A stretch of DNA of 64,000 nucleotides from Spirodela intermedia. Its lineage: Eukaryota; Streptophyta; Magnoliopsida; Alismatales; Araceae. Within the stretch, counting starts at the first letter, position 1. Each line of letters opens with the position of its first letter. The position numbers and the translations under genes were made by a program. The notes beneath the pieces are model-generated. The model was not told where the DNA came from. It saw only the letters and a program-made list of their open reading frames with translations, and did not search any database. The stretch is from NCBI GenBank assembly GCA_902729315.2, contig LR746279.1:1688001-1752000 (forward strand). Reading direction: 5' to 3'. Positions 47,241 to 60,700 of the stretch are shown one piece after another.

Positions 47241-48874
47241 TGACATGACTTAGTCTTTGTACATTAAATTACATAAATCTAAAATTTATAAAACTAAAAA
47301 ATACAAATATTTAGATATTTAGAAGTATTTTTGAATAAATATATTAATTATAATTCAATAAAACTTTCAAAAATAGTGATAATTTTCTAAGTCGATCACA
47401 AGGATATGATATAATATCTGCTAATTTTTCAGAATTTTTTTAAAAAAATATTATTTTCTCTGAATTTTATACTAGTAAATGAAAAGAAAATATATTTAAA
47501 ATTCATGAAAAGGGGAAATAAGGGTGCAAACATCAGGATGACATCAACGCCCCGGCGAACACAAATCAGGCAGAAATAGAGTTATGCCCGGTGATTCTTA
47601 CGTAAGTAATTACAAATGATTTAATTGATTAAATTAAAATCTATAAAAGCTAGAAGAATCGTAATGAAATGAAGTATATCTTGGTAACTTTAAAATCAAT
47701 AAATTATCACTAAATGAAACGAAAATTAAGTTAAAAATAGGAAAACAAAGTTCCGGCGTCGCGACAATGATGCGTCGATGATGCACTAGAATCTTGAGCG
47801 TTCGAGAAGATTATCGTGTGGTGTCCATGGCCTCGAAGACTTTCCTTGGACAAAGACAACGTAGGCAATCTCTAGATCTCCTTGTGAAGTCTAGAGATTA
47901 ATGAAATGAGTTGTTGAATCATTTCTGGCGGCTATCACCCAATAGAATGAAAAAATGGTAACTTTGCGGCTCTCTGGCAACTATCACCCGACAGAGAAGA
48001 GTTGAATGGAGGTGGGGCGCGTGTCAAGGAGCTTCATCCATAGGTCTACACAGTAAGAGGAGGCTCTTCATCACATCTGATATGCTCTCAAGAGGTGGCG
48101 ACTTATCTCTCGGTGGATTGTCCTTTTCTCAACGACGGCTTGTTCGTTGATCAATTAGAGATGATTTACTCGATAGATTCGCGATCCTTTCATCGCGAAT
48201 CATTCAGTAATTTTAGTAACAATACTCCACGAATCGTATTGACGAGATTTTTGCTGATGATCGTGATTATGGTTGCTTAATCCTTCACCGATGATCTGTA
48301 GGAAAGTCGTGATAATTAAATAAAAATATATGACTTTTGACTCTAAGAGGATTCGAACTCGCGCCGATTGCCTGTCCCTTTTAGGGAGGTGTGACATAGA
48401 TTTAGTCCTACATTGGTTGTGTACCGAATTTTCGGTGAATATATAATAATGTTACATTTCTAAGCAAGTCCCTTTCTCGCACGTGTACGACCACTCCTTG
48501 CCTCACAACTGGCTAGCCACTAGTGACGTGAAAGGAGAGTGGTGCGCACGTGCCCTATCAATCCAAGCCGCTCGAGCCCTTACTCACGACTACTCCCTAA
48601 TTGAGCTTCTAACTTACTTGTGGGTCCTACTAGCTAAGGGGTCCATCATTTTATCTTATTTTTATTTTAATTTCTTTTTCTTTATTTATCTCAAAAGTAA
48701 GACTATAAAAATCATATAAAATTATTTAAAATCAGATAATTACTCAAAAATTCACGTTAATCAAATAAAAACTACTTTTCACAATTTAACATAAATATAA
48801 GTCTATTTATCATGAGTTAAGGCTAAAACTATATTATTTACTAATTATTAACTCATGATAATGAAGACTTATCA
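47241..48874 (-). repeat. 5' LTR (right copy) of the Athila-like element
   Basis: In element sense it starts TGATAAGTCTTC at 48,874 and ends ...CATGTCA at 47,241, giving TG...CA ends and 1,634 bp. The end is set by the primer-binding site relic that begins a few bases further in. Confidence 0.75.
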
Positions 48875-49354
48875 TATTCTCAATTTCAAAAATCAACTTT
48901 ATGACATTATCATACATTCCTTAAATTTATTTTGGTCACTCATGTATTATTTACATTTGTTCTATTTCTTAAATACTATAGAGGCTTGGCATTCTCTAAA
49001 TATTCATTGAAAACTCACCAAAATGTTGGAAACTTTTGTAATGAAATATTAGCTTTTGAAGCCTCGAACCAAACCCATTGATTTTTTAGTCTAATATTAG
49101 TGTGTTTGAGTGTAACTATTTGACCATGTGTGAGATATCTAGTCATTTGGCTAAACATCATGCTTGCCATAAAATAATCAAGATTTTCATCATAGTTAGG
49201 TGTGATGTTTTACATGATGCTCTAAGTTTTCTAAAAGTGTGTATTTTATTAGGCATTTCAACCTTAAGTTCTTAAAATTTAGATAATTAGTTCTTCATTA
49301 CTTGTTGAAACCTACTTGTTGAGATTAATGACTATTTGATTGAATAATAGGACT
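48875..49354. other. AT-rich spacer
   Basis: Nothing recognised between the right LTR and the point where HSP90 similarity resumes. No target-site duplication is visible across 41,760 and 48,875, as expected if the left LTR is truncated. Confidence 0.4.
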
Positions 49355-49810
49355 TGTAGTTGTGATATCTTAAAGAGTGTGAACTGAAGGACTTAATCAA
49401 GAAACATTTTGACTTCATCAACTAACCCATCTCATATTAGATTGAGAGGATCACTTAAAAGGAGAGTTTTGATGATGCACTATGAGGAAGACAAGAAAGA
49501 CAAGGAGAGTTGGGTCAAATAAGTTGACAAGAAGAAGGAAGAGGAGGAGAAGAATAAGAACAAAATTAAGGAGGTGTCATGTGAATGGTCTTTGGTTAGC
49601 ACATAGAAGCTTGTGTGGATGAGGAAGCCTAAGGAGATCACCAAGAAGGAGTACACTACTTTCCACAATATCTTGACAAATGATTGGGAAGAGTATGTGT
49701 TAGTGAAGCACTTCTACTTGGGCTTCCCTCATGGTCAAATAAGGTCAACCTTCCTATTTGACTTTCATTGTGCCATATTGACTTCCCTCCCCATCTCTTC
49801 CATTTAATAG
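49355..49810 (+). pseudogene. HSP90 pseudogene, middle-domain part
   Basis: HSP90 similarity resumes with YLKECELKDLIKKHFDFIN, then an acidic/lysine linker (DKKKEEEEKNKNKIKEVSCE). The clear middle-domain start follows: WSLVS, WMRKPKEITKKEYTTFHNIL and TNDWEEYVLVKHF (about 49,585-49,725). Similarity fades by about 49,800 and the C-terminal half of HSP90 is absent. The order and strand match the N-terminal part at 39,267-40,240, so the two are one gene split by about 9.1 kb of inserted DNA. Confidence 0.85.
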
Positions 49811-49964
49811 TGTGGCATATTCAACTATTAATAGTGTGAAAAGATTAGATTATTTTGTCTTTGATTATATTTCTTTGGTCTTTTCACAATATATAATTTT
49901 AATCAAATAGTAATGCTTAAGAGGATGATTTTTTTTCCAAAATTAATTGCAATGAATAATTGTA

Positions 49965-50705
49965 CGTAATTTATTATTTTGAGGAAAATGATATCTTACT
50001 GAGGAATGAATGGATTTCACAGGCCGTTGACCTTCTCATCCATAGTGTATTTGATGGGAGCCCAAATGGGTTAGATTTAGACCCATAATGGGATCCGATG
50101 TTAATTGCACTGAATAATACTCAATAATCGAGAATGAGGATTATGCTGTTTGTTAATAATTTTTTTTTCAGGAAAGCAATTTCCGACCAAAGAATGAATG
50201 GCTTCTCAGCCGGCCTGTTGACCGTCTCTCCCATAGTCAAGTGGATTTGACAACAATCCAAATGGGTCAAATTCAGACCCATTAAAGGGATGAGATATTC
50301 TAGAAAAAGGATAATAGTTGACAATGGGATAATCTAGAAAAAAAAGATAATAGTTGACAAATGGGATATTCTAGAAAAAGGATAATGCTGCCTGTAAATA
50401 ATTTATTATTTTCAGGAAAATAATTTCTTATTGAGGATGAATGGCTTGTCGACAGGCCCGTTGACCTCTCACTCATTGTAAAAAATTAGTCAACGACAAT
50501 GCAATGGGTCAGATTCAGAGCCATTAACAGGATGCGACAACTGGGTAATTATTTGTAAATACATTATTATTTTCATGAAAATAATTTCTTACCAAGGACT
50601 AAATGGCTTGTCGGCGGACCCGTTGACCTTCTCACGCATACTCAATGTATCCGACGACAATTCTAATGGGTCAGATTCAGATCCATTAACCGGATCCGAC
50701 GACTG
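49965..50705 (+). promoter_or_regulatory. EPL upstream region: four tandem repeats, each with a W-box
   Basis: Four diverged direct repeats of about 140-155 bp start near 49,965, 50,148, 50,385 and 50,548. Each has AAAATAATTTCTTAC-like sequence, GAATGAATGGCTT, a GTTGACC W-box core, AATGGGTCAGATTCAGA and CCATTAA(C/A)(A/G/C)GGAT. The GTTGACC sites are at 50,026-50,032, 50,217-50,223, 50,460-50,466 and 50,622-50,628. Between copies 2 and 3 lie shorter repeats of GATAATAGTTGACAA. TTGAC cores are bound by WRKY factors. The array ends about 1.1 kb before the EPL start codon. Confidence 0.75.
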
Positions 50706-50719
50706 GGGAGTTGGTGCTG

Positions 50720-51788
50720 CCCCCCCCCCCCACCCCGCGGGAGAGGAGATGTTGGGAACCCGGCAAAGAAAAAACCGAAAAGTAGCTCTCGTTTCTTCTC
50801 CTTCCTTCCCTCCCTTTTCTAGGGTTTTGAAACACCAGAGACCGGCGAGCAGAGAGTCAACGCCGTGGACGTGGAGCACGAGCAAGAACAGGAACCCCCC
50901 CTCACGCGGTGGATCACTCTCGCTCGTGCTGCCCCCTGTTGTCCTGCGGGGATCCTCCGCTCCGCGTGACCTAGATCCCTCCCGGTCGCTGCGAGGGACT
51001 GCTCCAGCGTTTCTTGCTCCTTATCGGACTGCGATTCTCTTCCCGTGTCGATCTCGGCGTGCGGAACTGGCTCGGAGGCTTGAAAGTGATGGGATGCTGC
51101 TGGAATTCTGAACAGAGGAGGTGAAGCAGGAGTGTACCGGTCTCGGGTTCGTCTGTTCCTCGTGCATTTCGGTCTAGGGCATCCCAGGAGCGGTAATTTC
51201 CAGGTTTCGGTGAACTAGGGTTTCCATTTCCTGCTCTTCACCAGTGACGGCTACTCCGATCTCGCCTACTCTCCAATTTGGACGCTACCCCCCCGTTCTA
51301 GGGCTTCCTCGGTTCCCTACGCGCCTCTACTCGAGGGTAAGGGCCATCTCCGGATTCGGTTTGTTGTTGGTGCACATCGAAGAAGAATTTTATATTCCCA
51401 GAAGTTTTTATCTCAGGCAATTCGCTGCGTTTAGTAGGGATAGGCTAGTTAGAGTCCTCGTTTGACCTCAAATCCTCGCATTAATGATCTTAATGGCTGG
51501 CCTTTTGGGCCATAAGTGATGGCTAGAGTGTTACCTCTGGATTTCGGTGTCTGGACTGAATGGGCAGTGTGCATGGCGTTTGGTGCGTCCAGAGGGAGAG
51601 CCTTGTTTGTTGTGTTGAAGTGTTAGGTATGCCTATTTGTTAGTTAGAGGAAGAGATACTCAAAGGTGCTGATGAAGTATTTCTGGTGCATGCTTACTGT
51701 TAGTCGAGGAGTTGAGCGTTGGTGGTTTTGAATGGGGTGGCGACATGTGCAGTGAAGGTAGCTCATTGCTGACGGGAGATGTGTGGAC
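50720..51788 (+). promoter_or_regulatory. EPL 5' leader, probably with a leader intron
   Basis: GC-rich, CT-rich sequence from about 50,800 to 51,330 looks like a plant 5' leader exon. A splice-donor-like CGAGGGTAAGGGC occurs near 51,330 and T-rich sequence follows, so an intron up to near 51,770 is likely. The open frame at 50,575-51,111 has no recognisable product. A run of 11 C (50,721-50,731) precedes it. Confidence 0.5.
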
Positions 51789-54700
51789 ATGAATAGACTC
51801 TCTTTCAGGCCTCGCCCTCTTGATATTCATAAGAGACTCCCAATTGTTAAATCTATCAAAGAGTTTGAAGATGATGATGCACCAACAACAACCTCAACCC
51901 GCAGCTCACAGCTGCAGAGAATTGCTGCTGAGACCAGCAATGAGGTGAGATTTTGTAGTTCTGACATTCTAAGTCCTTTCCAGGCTCTTATGTATATGTC
52001 TGCCCCACTCTTTGTTTGTACGTGAACTTGCTGTTGTCCCTACTGTGCTGCATTGATAGACAAAGGATTACCTCAAATGATGCAATCTGAAGGTTGAAAG
52101 CATTCTATGGAAATGATCTTTTGTCATGTAGGTTCAGGGGACGACTTCTAGTAAGAAAGCTGCTTCTGAGATACCTATTCCTGAGTATGTTATTGTGGAC
52201 ACCTACGAAAGGGATTATACATGCACCTTCAGGCAACCTACGTCCTATATACGGGCAAGAGGAGGTCTGTTAGGAAGAACGCCTTTCTTTTGATTTAATA
52301 TGGGTCTAATTATACTTCATAAGTCAGTGCATTAATCCTTACCATTCTGACTACAGCCAGGGCTGAGATTGGCGAATTCACTGAGTACGACCTGGATGAC
52401 GAGGATGAAGATTGGCTTGAAGAGTTTAATAATGAAAGAAATATTCTTTCAGCCGAAAAGTAAAGTTCAGATTTCATTTAATATTCACCAACATGAATGT
52501 TTTTCTCTTGGTAGGGATTCGAAATGTTATTCTTTCTAGGTCATCTCTATCCTTTAATAACTCTTGTGATCTTACATTGCCCTATTCGTTGTTTGCTTTC
52601 AATATGTTTATTCTGCTTTTTAGAGTTCAGAAAGTGCACGTACTTATTTTCTTTGTGAAATATTTTTTTTCTGTTGTTACTTACCGAAACGTCAATCCTT
52701 AAGTATTGGCGTACATTCATGGTGATCTTAAGTAGGCGGCATACATTAGTTTAGGTTTTTTTGAAACATCTTGTCTTCATGACCTTTTGGAACCGAAGAG
52801 CCATTATTGTTAGATTACGTAATTAAATTGAAGAAAATTCACGAGAGGAATGTTAAGGAGGAAGGCTAAGAAAAAATGAAAGAAAGATCAGTCTAGAGTT
52901 GGGCTGTGGGTTCTCTTTTTCTGTTGTCTTTCTGCGTATGAGCATGAGTAGTCAAAAAGTTGTTCTGCATCCATTTTTTGTACGTCACTGTGCAGAAACT
53001 TTTCCTGTCACTCGAGTCTTGGATTGATTGCATATTTACTACCACCTATTTTACCATTCAGGCATGGATCTTTTTTCCATCTTAACGATGCAAATACCAT
53101 GAATATTTAGGTACAAGTTAGAATCCTCTCTTGCGATATCAGATTTAAACGCCATGTTTTCTTTTCTTATTTTTCTTTCGTTATGGCTCCTAGGGCTTTT
53201 TATCTTGTCTTGATAGGTGAGATCTGTCCATCATTAGAACAGGGAGCAAGAGGAGACCACTACAGACAAAAGAGCAAGTTCCAATTATGAATACTGCACT
53301 ACATTTATCTGGGGTTTGAACTTGCAAAAATAACCACTCTATTCATACAAACTGACAGATCCATGTACGAGCATGTCATAACCGTCAGAAATTTGGCTGA
53401 GATCTCTAGAACCAGTTGATTTTGAGTGCGTTTGACGCATGAAATGATCAATCCATTGGGAATTTTTTGATGATTACATGAATGGTATAAAGATAGATCT
53501 TGCTACGCCGGACGAAAATGAATTTTAGGCTTTCTAGACAGTTAATGAGAATTTTTAGGATGCTTTACAAAATATTTTCTTTCCTTCAGGTGCTTACTCT
53601 TGGCCTCTCTTCCTTACAAGATCTTGTCAGTAAGGAGTCACGCACTAATAAGCAAATCATTTAAGATCTGATTTGTGGATAGAAACGTTCAACTTTATAT
53701 TGCTTCAATTCATCTTCTGTTAATGCTTTCAATTCTGATTATATGTCACGATTTATATTTTACCTTATAGTGCAAACTGAGTGGCATCTTAGATCTTGGA
53801 TTCTGCAAATGTTTGAGGATAGTTTGATTATTTTTCCATCTTAAATCGTACAGGAAAGAGAGTCTTGCGGACTCTCTTTCTTCTCACCTTTCATTTGTTG
53901 GTGATTCGAACTTCTTGGGAGCTCAACTTGAAAGTTAAGCTGTTTAAAAGAGTGCCTTATCTGCGCGTATCCTTGACCAAACCAACCAACATAGACTTGT
54001 AGATGGTGCCTATTATAGTATCACCTATACAGATCACTGGATGACCTGGCAGTTCTCCTAAAGTTATGAGGTTACAAAGGCTGTATCATATTTTGACTCA
54101 ACTTTCACCAAGTAGCGTTCACCTACCAAAACAGGGTTATACATAGTGCCTGCCGTAATGTCTTTTTGGTTCACCAAAGTAAGAAGGATTATCAATAATG
54201 GACTACATAAAATTTTTGGTGCCTTAATTCATATCCTTGTGGTTCTTTGTAGGATAAGAAGGTTTTTTTACAATCCTGGAGGGTTAAGAGGAAGAAACAT
54301 TTTGCTGTTGGAAGATGAACATTTGTATTATATTTAGGGAAGTTGGCTTCAGATGAAGAATGGTGTCCGTCAGGTTGATGAATTAGTGAATTGATAGTAT
54401 GTTTGCTTCTACCTCTTGTTTGATTTACCAAATCTCTGCTCATGGGTGTGCTCAGTGTGATTCCAATTCTTTAAATTTTTATGCCAATATACATTTTCAA
54501 AGTACCAGTACTTTTGACAGCAGGGTGATATAGGATAGCCTGTGGCTGCGACATCTGCCTGATCCCTATCTTTTACAACAATTTAGACAGATAGAATGCA
54601 CGTTCCGAAATTTTATTTTCCTCCCTTCACAATTTATGTTTTAGATATGTTTAACTGGAGGTTGGGGGTTCAATAGTTGTTTATAAACGCTGGAATTCTT

Positions 54701-57700
54701 TTTTCTTCCATGTTCATATCAGTAAGAGAACCTTTGAAACTCAGGTTTGAAAGTCTTCTGTTCAAGTTGGAAGTGCTGGACCATAAGACCCGAGAAAGAG
54801 CTGGAATCCTAGCACTGACTTTTGGATCACCTGCTCCCGTCCTTCTTCCGCTCGACTCTGCTGCCGAGGTAATCTCCATATCCTTATTTAACTTTGTAAA
54901 CAACAATCTTTCGAAAATAACAACGTTTACAGTATTGGTCTTATTCATCTTAATTTCTATAGTTTATTCAATTTTCTTCTTTATCAGTCGAAGATAATTT
55001 ATATTTATCATATTTTTAAAAATATTCTTGCAGGCTATTCAGTCCCAATCCATAAGATACACAGTTTTTCAGTCTGTATATAACTACTGGAAGAAAAAGG
55101 TATGGGCTTCACTGTGGCTTCTCTCTTATACCTTAAAGACTTATTCACGATTTTTTTTTTCTTTCTTCAGCGTGAGCAATGGCAAAAACCCATCTTACGG
55201 CGCTTGCAGGTGTGATGCTTTGTTTTCGTAGAGACAAAAGCTTTATTATTTTTGTTCCTTTCAGATTTCATTCAAAATGTGAACGAGATTCATTGGATAA
55301 TTGTTTCAGCCGCTTGTTCAGAAAATTCATGCTTTTCAGTCAAACCTTCTGTCCATAACTTCTCTGTGCCAAGAAAACCTCATCTGCAATGAATAGGATC
55401 AATAGTTAACTCATATCTAAGTGTATTTACGACACACTGTAAAACGTTAGCTTATCCGTTTACTAATTAAAACCCGATTTCGTTTCCTTTGGAATGTGAG
55501 AGCTGCCAGTTTCTCAATCCATTTGTCAACTGAGCGGCCTATGGTGACAAATGGATATATGATTTACTGGTCAAACCCATAAAAGCAGACTCACCTAAAT
55601 TATGAGTGATTATGGCAGATGCTACTCGCACTAATATCTGGCTCAGTTCAAGTCCGATATAAATTACACCACTTATTTTGCAGTTCATTAGAGACGAGGA
55701 ATCTTGTAAACTCATTATTCAGCATTCTGTTCAAAACAAGTTACATAAGCTTTACAGTGTTATGGCTCTTGTGAAGATTGTTCTGTTTGACTCGATCACG
55801 AACATCCAAAATTGTATTATCCACTATTGAGAGTGGAAAGCAGAAAACTTTAGAAAACTTCAGAGGTTCCAATATTTACCAGAGTACCCAGTCTTATCAG
55901 TTATCATGTTGGTGTATGGCTATCATTCAGAACTGTTGTTTTTTCTATCTAAAAATCACACTGGAAAGAAGAGGGATGGAAGTACTTCACATTTTATTTT
56001 TGGTTAATTCTCCCGAAATAACTCGAAAGCCATGTCTCTTCCGAAATATCTAACGTTGTACACTTTTTGGCTGACGAAATACCTTGGAAAGTCATGCATA
56101 TTTTGGCTTTCTAACTTCTGTATGCTCTTCTATTTTTTTTTTCACCTTATGATGGTAGAATAGAGATGCAATTTTGTCGTTTTTCTCCTCCCTTGTAATT
56201 TTTTCTGCCATTGTTTTGCCTTTCTCACTTTGTTATCTGTTTGGGCCTTTGTATTTTATTTTTTGGGGACATAATAATGGCGTAAATCACGGTAAAAAAC
56301 AAAGCTATTTGTCTTCTTCCTTATTTTTTTTAGCAGGGATAAAAAGGAATGTTTGAGATGCTTTTGCTTGTAACAACTTAGTAGAGGCTTTCTGGCGTGG
56401 CTTAGCTATTCTCACGCCAGTTCACAAGAAATGAGTTGTTTTAGAATGTCTTTCTTATATCGAACTTTTGTTTCTTGATGGCAAGCTTCCACATGAATGT
56501 GCGATTCCTAAAAACAATTTTTGTGGACATAATTGGCGTTTTGTTTATCGCATCTGGAGGTAAAAGATCTTGGGTGTTCCACCATTCTAGTACTTGGCTA
56601 TGTAAGAGTGGAATATAGTGATGGCATTCATCAATCGCTCCTAATTCTTTTTTGACTTGATTATGTGGGTAGAAATTGTTTTCAAGTCGTGAGGTTGTAA
56701 TGAGATGTCTTCTACATGCTAACTCGCGTATTTTGAAGAACCAATGGAAAGTAGGTTTTGCATTTGGATGCAGCTCAATGGAATACTGGAAAAATTGATG
56801 CAATGTATAACAAACAGAAGTGATGCACTTGGATATCTATGCAATTGCTCGTCAAAGTCCATTGCCTCTATCAGCAATTAGTCCAGTGTTAATTCTGAGG
56901 GCATTCTCTAAATGAAGTTTTATTCCAACCATGCAGAACATATATGTGAGCATGCCACATGGGTAGCCTAAATAATTCTCCTGACTCTTAGATTAAACCA
57001 GTTTTTTTTTAGATAAATGATCGATCTATTTCTCATTAGCTTGGGGATTAATGCCCAGGTGGCACTCCCTATATACCCTTATCTAGTCTGATAGCAAAAA
57101 TTGGAGAATTATGCATAAAGGAAGATGGATTCGAAAAGGAGACAGAAGATGATATAATAAAATAAAATTGAAAGAAACAGATGAAAAGAAAAATGAAAAA
57201 GAACTGCAGAAAAAAACCAAAGAACGAGCCTTAATATTTTAGTTATTAAAAAATACATATCATGACTTAAAAAATAGTGGAACATCAAGCCGATCTAACC
57301 TTGTCAGGGAACTGTTTCCTGGATTATCCAAGAGCACAGTTCTGGTATTTGTTTAGCCTTTGTGTCTGCATCTTTGACATTTCTGAATCTAAAATCAAAG
57401 TTTTCTATGCTTGTTTATGATCGTAACGATATCATTGTGGTGGACTATTCATATTTTGTTTGATTTTCGTAGAACCTGGTTAGAGGCGGGAATTCTATAA
57501 ATAACTATCATCTCATTTTCGTCACCTATTCTTAAATTTTCTTTGTTGTGTTCGTAGGCGTTGGATGGTTTTATCCTACATGTGTCTGGGTAAAATCAGG
57601 TAGAATAACTGTTTATCTTTTTTCATGCAGCCGCCTCCTCCAGTTAATGACACAAATCCATACAATGTATTTAGACCAAGGGAGAAAACTCATCGGCTTT

Positions 57701-60700
57701 ATACCAGAAGGGTAGGTGATTTATACATTTCCAAAGTTTTAAGTAAATTCTAATAATAACACACTTCTTTAAGATCTTTCCTTTCTTCATTGTGATTGAG
57801 AGAGTTATTTATGTTTCATTGATATTTTGCAATTTTTTTTGTCTCTTAGTTGCAAAGGAGAGAGAACAATGTGCTTTCCTTTGAGAGGCTTCGTCAGGTA
57901 TGGACTGAGAACTTAACTTTGCTCGATAACATATATGTTTATATACATGTTCTTTTTGTATAATGACTTCGATGATTCATAGTTATGGATGTTTAAAGTG
58001 GGAACCATGTGAAAAGTTCTCTCATTCATTTTTGTTGTTTCACTGAATTACACTTTTATTATCTTGAATGTGATCCCTTGTAGTTTATTGAAGATTGACC
58101 ATCCTGATCCATTAAATGTAATGGATCATCTACCGTCCGACTTGTATATCTTCTCAATAGGAGTTCTTGTTGCTTAAATGTGAAGCGAACCTTCTCAATG
58201 TTTCTCTTTTATATTACAAGATGAAAGAAAAACTTGAGTAGAGAAATAAGATGTTTACAACATGGGAAGGCTGGCATTATTTATTCATATGAAGCAGTGC
58301 ATTGTTTTCCTTGGCTCTGACATTTTCACGAGTCTTCTTCTGCCTCAACCTTCTTGTGTCATATGGATTAATCACTGTGTTGTACATTTTTCTAGGACTT
58401 GGATTAATTAAACCAGGTGACGATTGAATCTTGTGATGCTGTTGCCAGACCAGCTAGCAACTGATATCTCCGATTTTGGTTTTCGTAATTTGATTCCGAA
58501 CCGAAAACGTTCTTAACTTTTCTTATCAATTTGTGCAAGGTTTTCTCTGGGCAGAGCTGAGTGCATGCTCATTAAGTCTGGCCAGCTGATTTTTTATAAA
58601 TTTTGAATCCTGAGAAAATGCTGTACAATAGGCTTGGGATTGGATTTCTATGAAGCCTGAGTGTGGTCCAATCAGTTTGGAGGTTGTTTTGGGGGATGGG
58701 TTTGTGTTTTTTTCCCAAAGGATTTTGTTTTCATAGAGTTTGTATTGCCAAGTGATTTAGGATTGTCGCAGGGGTTGGGGAGGATGGGATGTGGAATGGA
58801 ACGGAGGTTCTTAGGCAGGGGTGGTAGCTTATGGCCTGGGTACTATTGAAGCCTGGGCTGTACCCGGTCTACATTCCGTTCCTGGTGCAAACATTTTCTG
58901 GGCTTGAGTTAGAAGGCCGAGCTCTGAAAAGTCTAGTCTGTCTCATTGGCAGCCTGTGATTGCACCGAAAAAACTCCAGATGCGCGAGCTTTTCTTCATA
59001 AATAACCAAAATAATTAATTACATTTATAAACTGCAAGAGATTCGCAGGTTCGGCCCATGGAGAAGGCAGTCATATAGCATGCTATCTGATTCTTTACTT
59101 CCTTGCCTACGTACAAAATGGAATGCAGAGGTCATCCAAGGGCAAAGTGGTGTGATCACTGGGACTTGATATTTGTAAACTATATAAGGTCTACGTAAGA
59201 CATCGGAGTAACATTGTCATGCCAAAATTAAAAACAAGTGGACAATCTGGACAATTTCCGGCCAACTGACCTTGGGCAACTGAGAACTCATCAGACCAAA
59301 CGATTTGTCACTAGAAAATTTGCCTAGTAAAGATTATAAACTCTGCGAGAAGAAAATTCCCTCATAGCCAAGCTGCATTGTCATAGATATCTTGAATTTT
59401 CAGAAAATAAATTCCATTGAGCTTCTGTTATGAGAGGATGGAATGCCAAATTAGAGGCTGTCGAACGGTCCTTGCTTGTGTTGAGTGTCGGGAGCATTTG
59501 CCAGGCTAATTTCAAAAATCAGATGTTCCAGTCTGTTTCTGCTTTAAAGTTTTCAACAGTCTGTGCTTCGAATTGGGATCAGAACTACCAATATTTATCT
59601 AATCTAGATGGTCCATGTAACGACAGCAAAAATTAAATGACAAATACTTTTTTGGCTGTCTTGAAGGGATTTAGGAGTGGAGATTCTGAAAGTGTCAGAT
59701 TGCATGAAATCAATGTGCTTTATTGTTCCATGATTTTCCTAAATAATCCCTGATTTTCCCTCATCAGATTCATGAGAAAGTTACCTAGGCACATTTCTCA
59801 TTAAAGACTTTGGGTGCCAAAAATTTTAAGACATTTTTTGGTGGGTTGAGAGAATTTCTGCGACTGTTTTGGATGTTTGATGACTGTCTGAACTGCCTAA
59901 TATCTGGCAAACTCTGAGACAATAATCTCTGAGAGATGAACAGGATGATGAAAAAACTCTTGAGATATCTGGCAAACTGACTGGATGAAGTCTGAAACTT
60001 GACAACGATGAGGTAATAAAAATCTGATACTACTGCAACTAGGGAGTGGGTGTGAGATGAAAAGTCCTGGACACCTGGTAGGTCCCTTGTAAATTTGTCC
60101 ACAAAGAAATAAGCACATTTTGATCTGCATCAAGTTAATTGATTTTACCTATGATGGCATATAATCAGCTCGTAACTTTCACAAACCCATGGTTTGAAAA
60201 TTAACTATGTTATCTTAGTACTAATCTAGCAGGTTAGGTGTATAGTCCGAATTACACAAGCGAATGCCCATGCGAAAATGCAATTTTTCATACAGTCAAT
60301 GGTTAGATTAAGTTCAAGCATTAGGTTTCAATTATAGCAACTGACAGAACGTATGTCACTCCTATATCTGTGACTTGGGTTTCTCTAACCATTTATTTCG
60401 AATACTGCGAACTCTGTAGCCATTATGGATACATGATATTCACCCCTGACCATTTCCGTTTTGGGTTGGTTTGAATGCAACTGTTGCTTCCGGTGGCAAG
60501 TTTTGTGGTTTTCGAGTGAGTTACTAGATGTAGACTGATTTGTGTTGCCCTTGTGAGATGCTAGTGCTCAATGTTCTGAGGATATCTAGTTACTTGGAAT
60601 CCACAAGCAATGATTTCTGCTCTTCGGTTTTGTATTTATTTTTAAATATGATATCGCCGTGTTTTAATACAGTGGTATTTTAAGAAATTTTCAGTTTTAT

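Larger units (their letters stand above)
41761..48874 (-). mobile_element. Athila-like Ty3/gypsy element, gag relics only, left LTR truncated
   Basis: Minus-strand orientation is shown by three signs. A polypurine tract (TTAAGGGGTG in minus sense) directly abuts the left LTR at 43,133-43,142. A decayed tRNA-Asp-type primer-binding site lies just inside the right LTR (47,240-47,222). Gag-like frames read on the minus strand between them. These include HQHLEKFHMVYDLVNF with LFPHTLRDKAS (46,894-46,628), IDKTPDEIYSLYENLSENF near 46,340-46,280, and a zinc-knuckle relic CLMYGKNDHFKFQYH near 46,100. No protease, reverse transcriptase or integrase similarity is visible in the 4.1-kb interior. Either pol was lost or the family is non-autonomous. 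Confidence 0.82.

Noticed and set aside
41761-48874. Target-site duplication for the Athila-like element
   Set aside because: The bases before 41,761 and after 48,874 do not match, consistent with truncation of the left LTR.
50575-51111. 178-codon plus-strand frame upstream of EPL
   Set aside because: It has no recognisable domain, starts inside the W-box repeat and covers leader-like GC/CT-rich sequence.
59785-60102. 105-codon minus-strand frame in EPL intron 8
   Set aside because: It has no recognised motif, lies in ordinary intron sequence and has no promoter or splice support.
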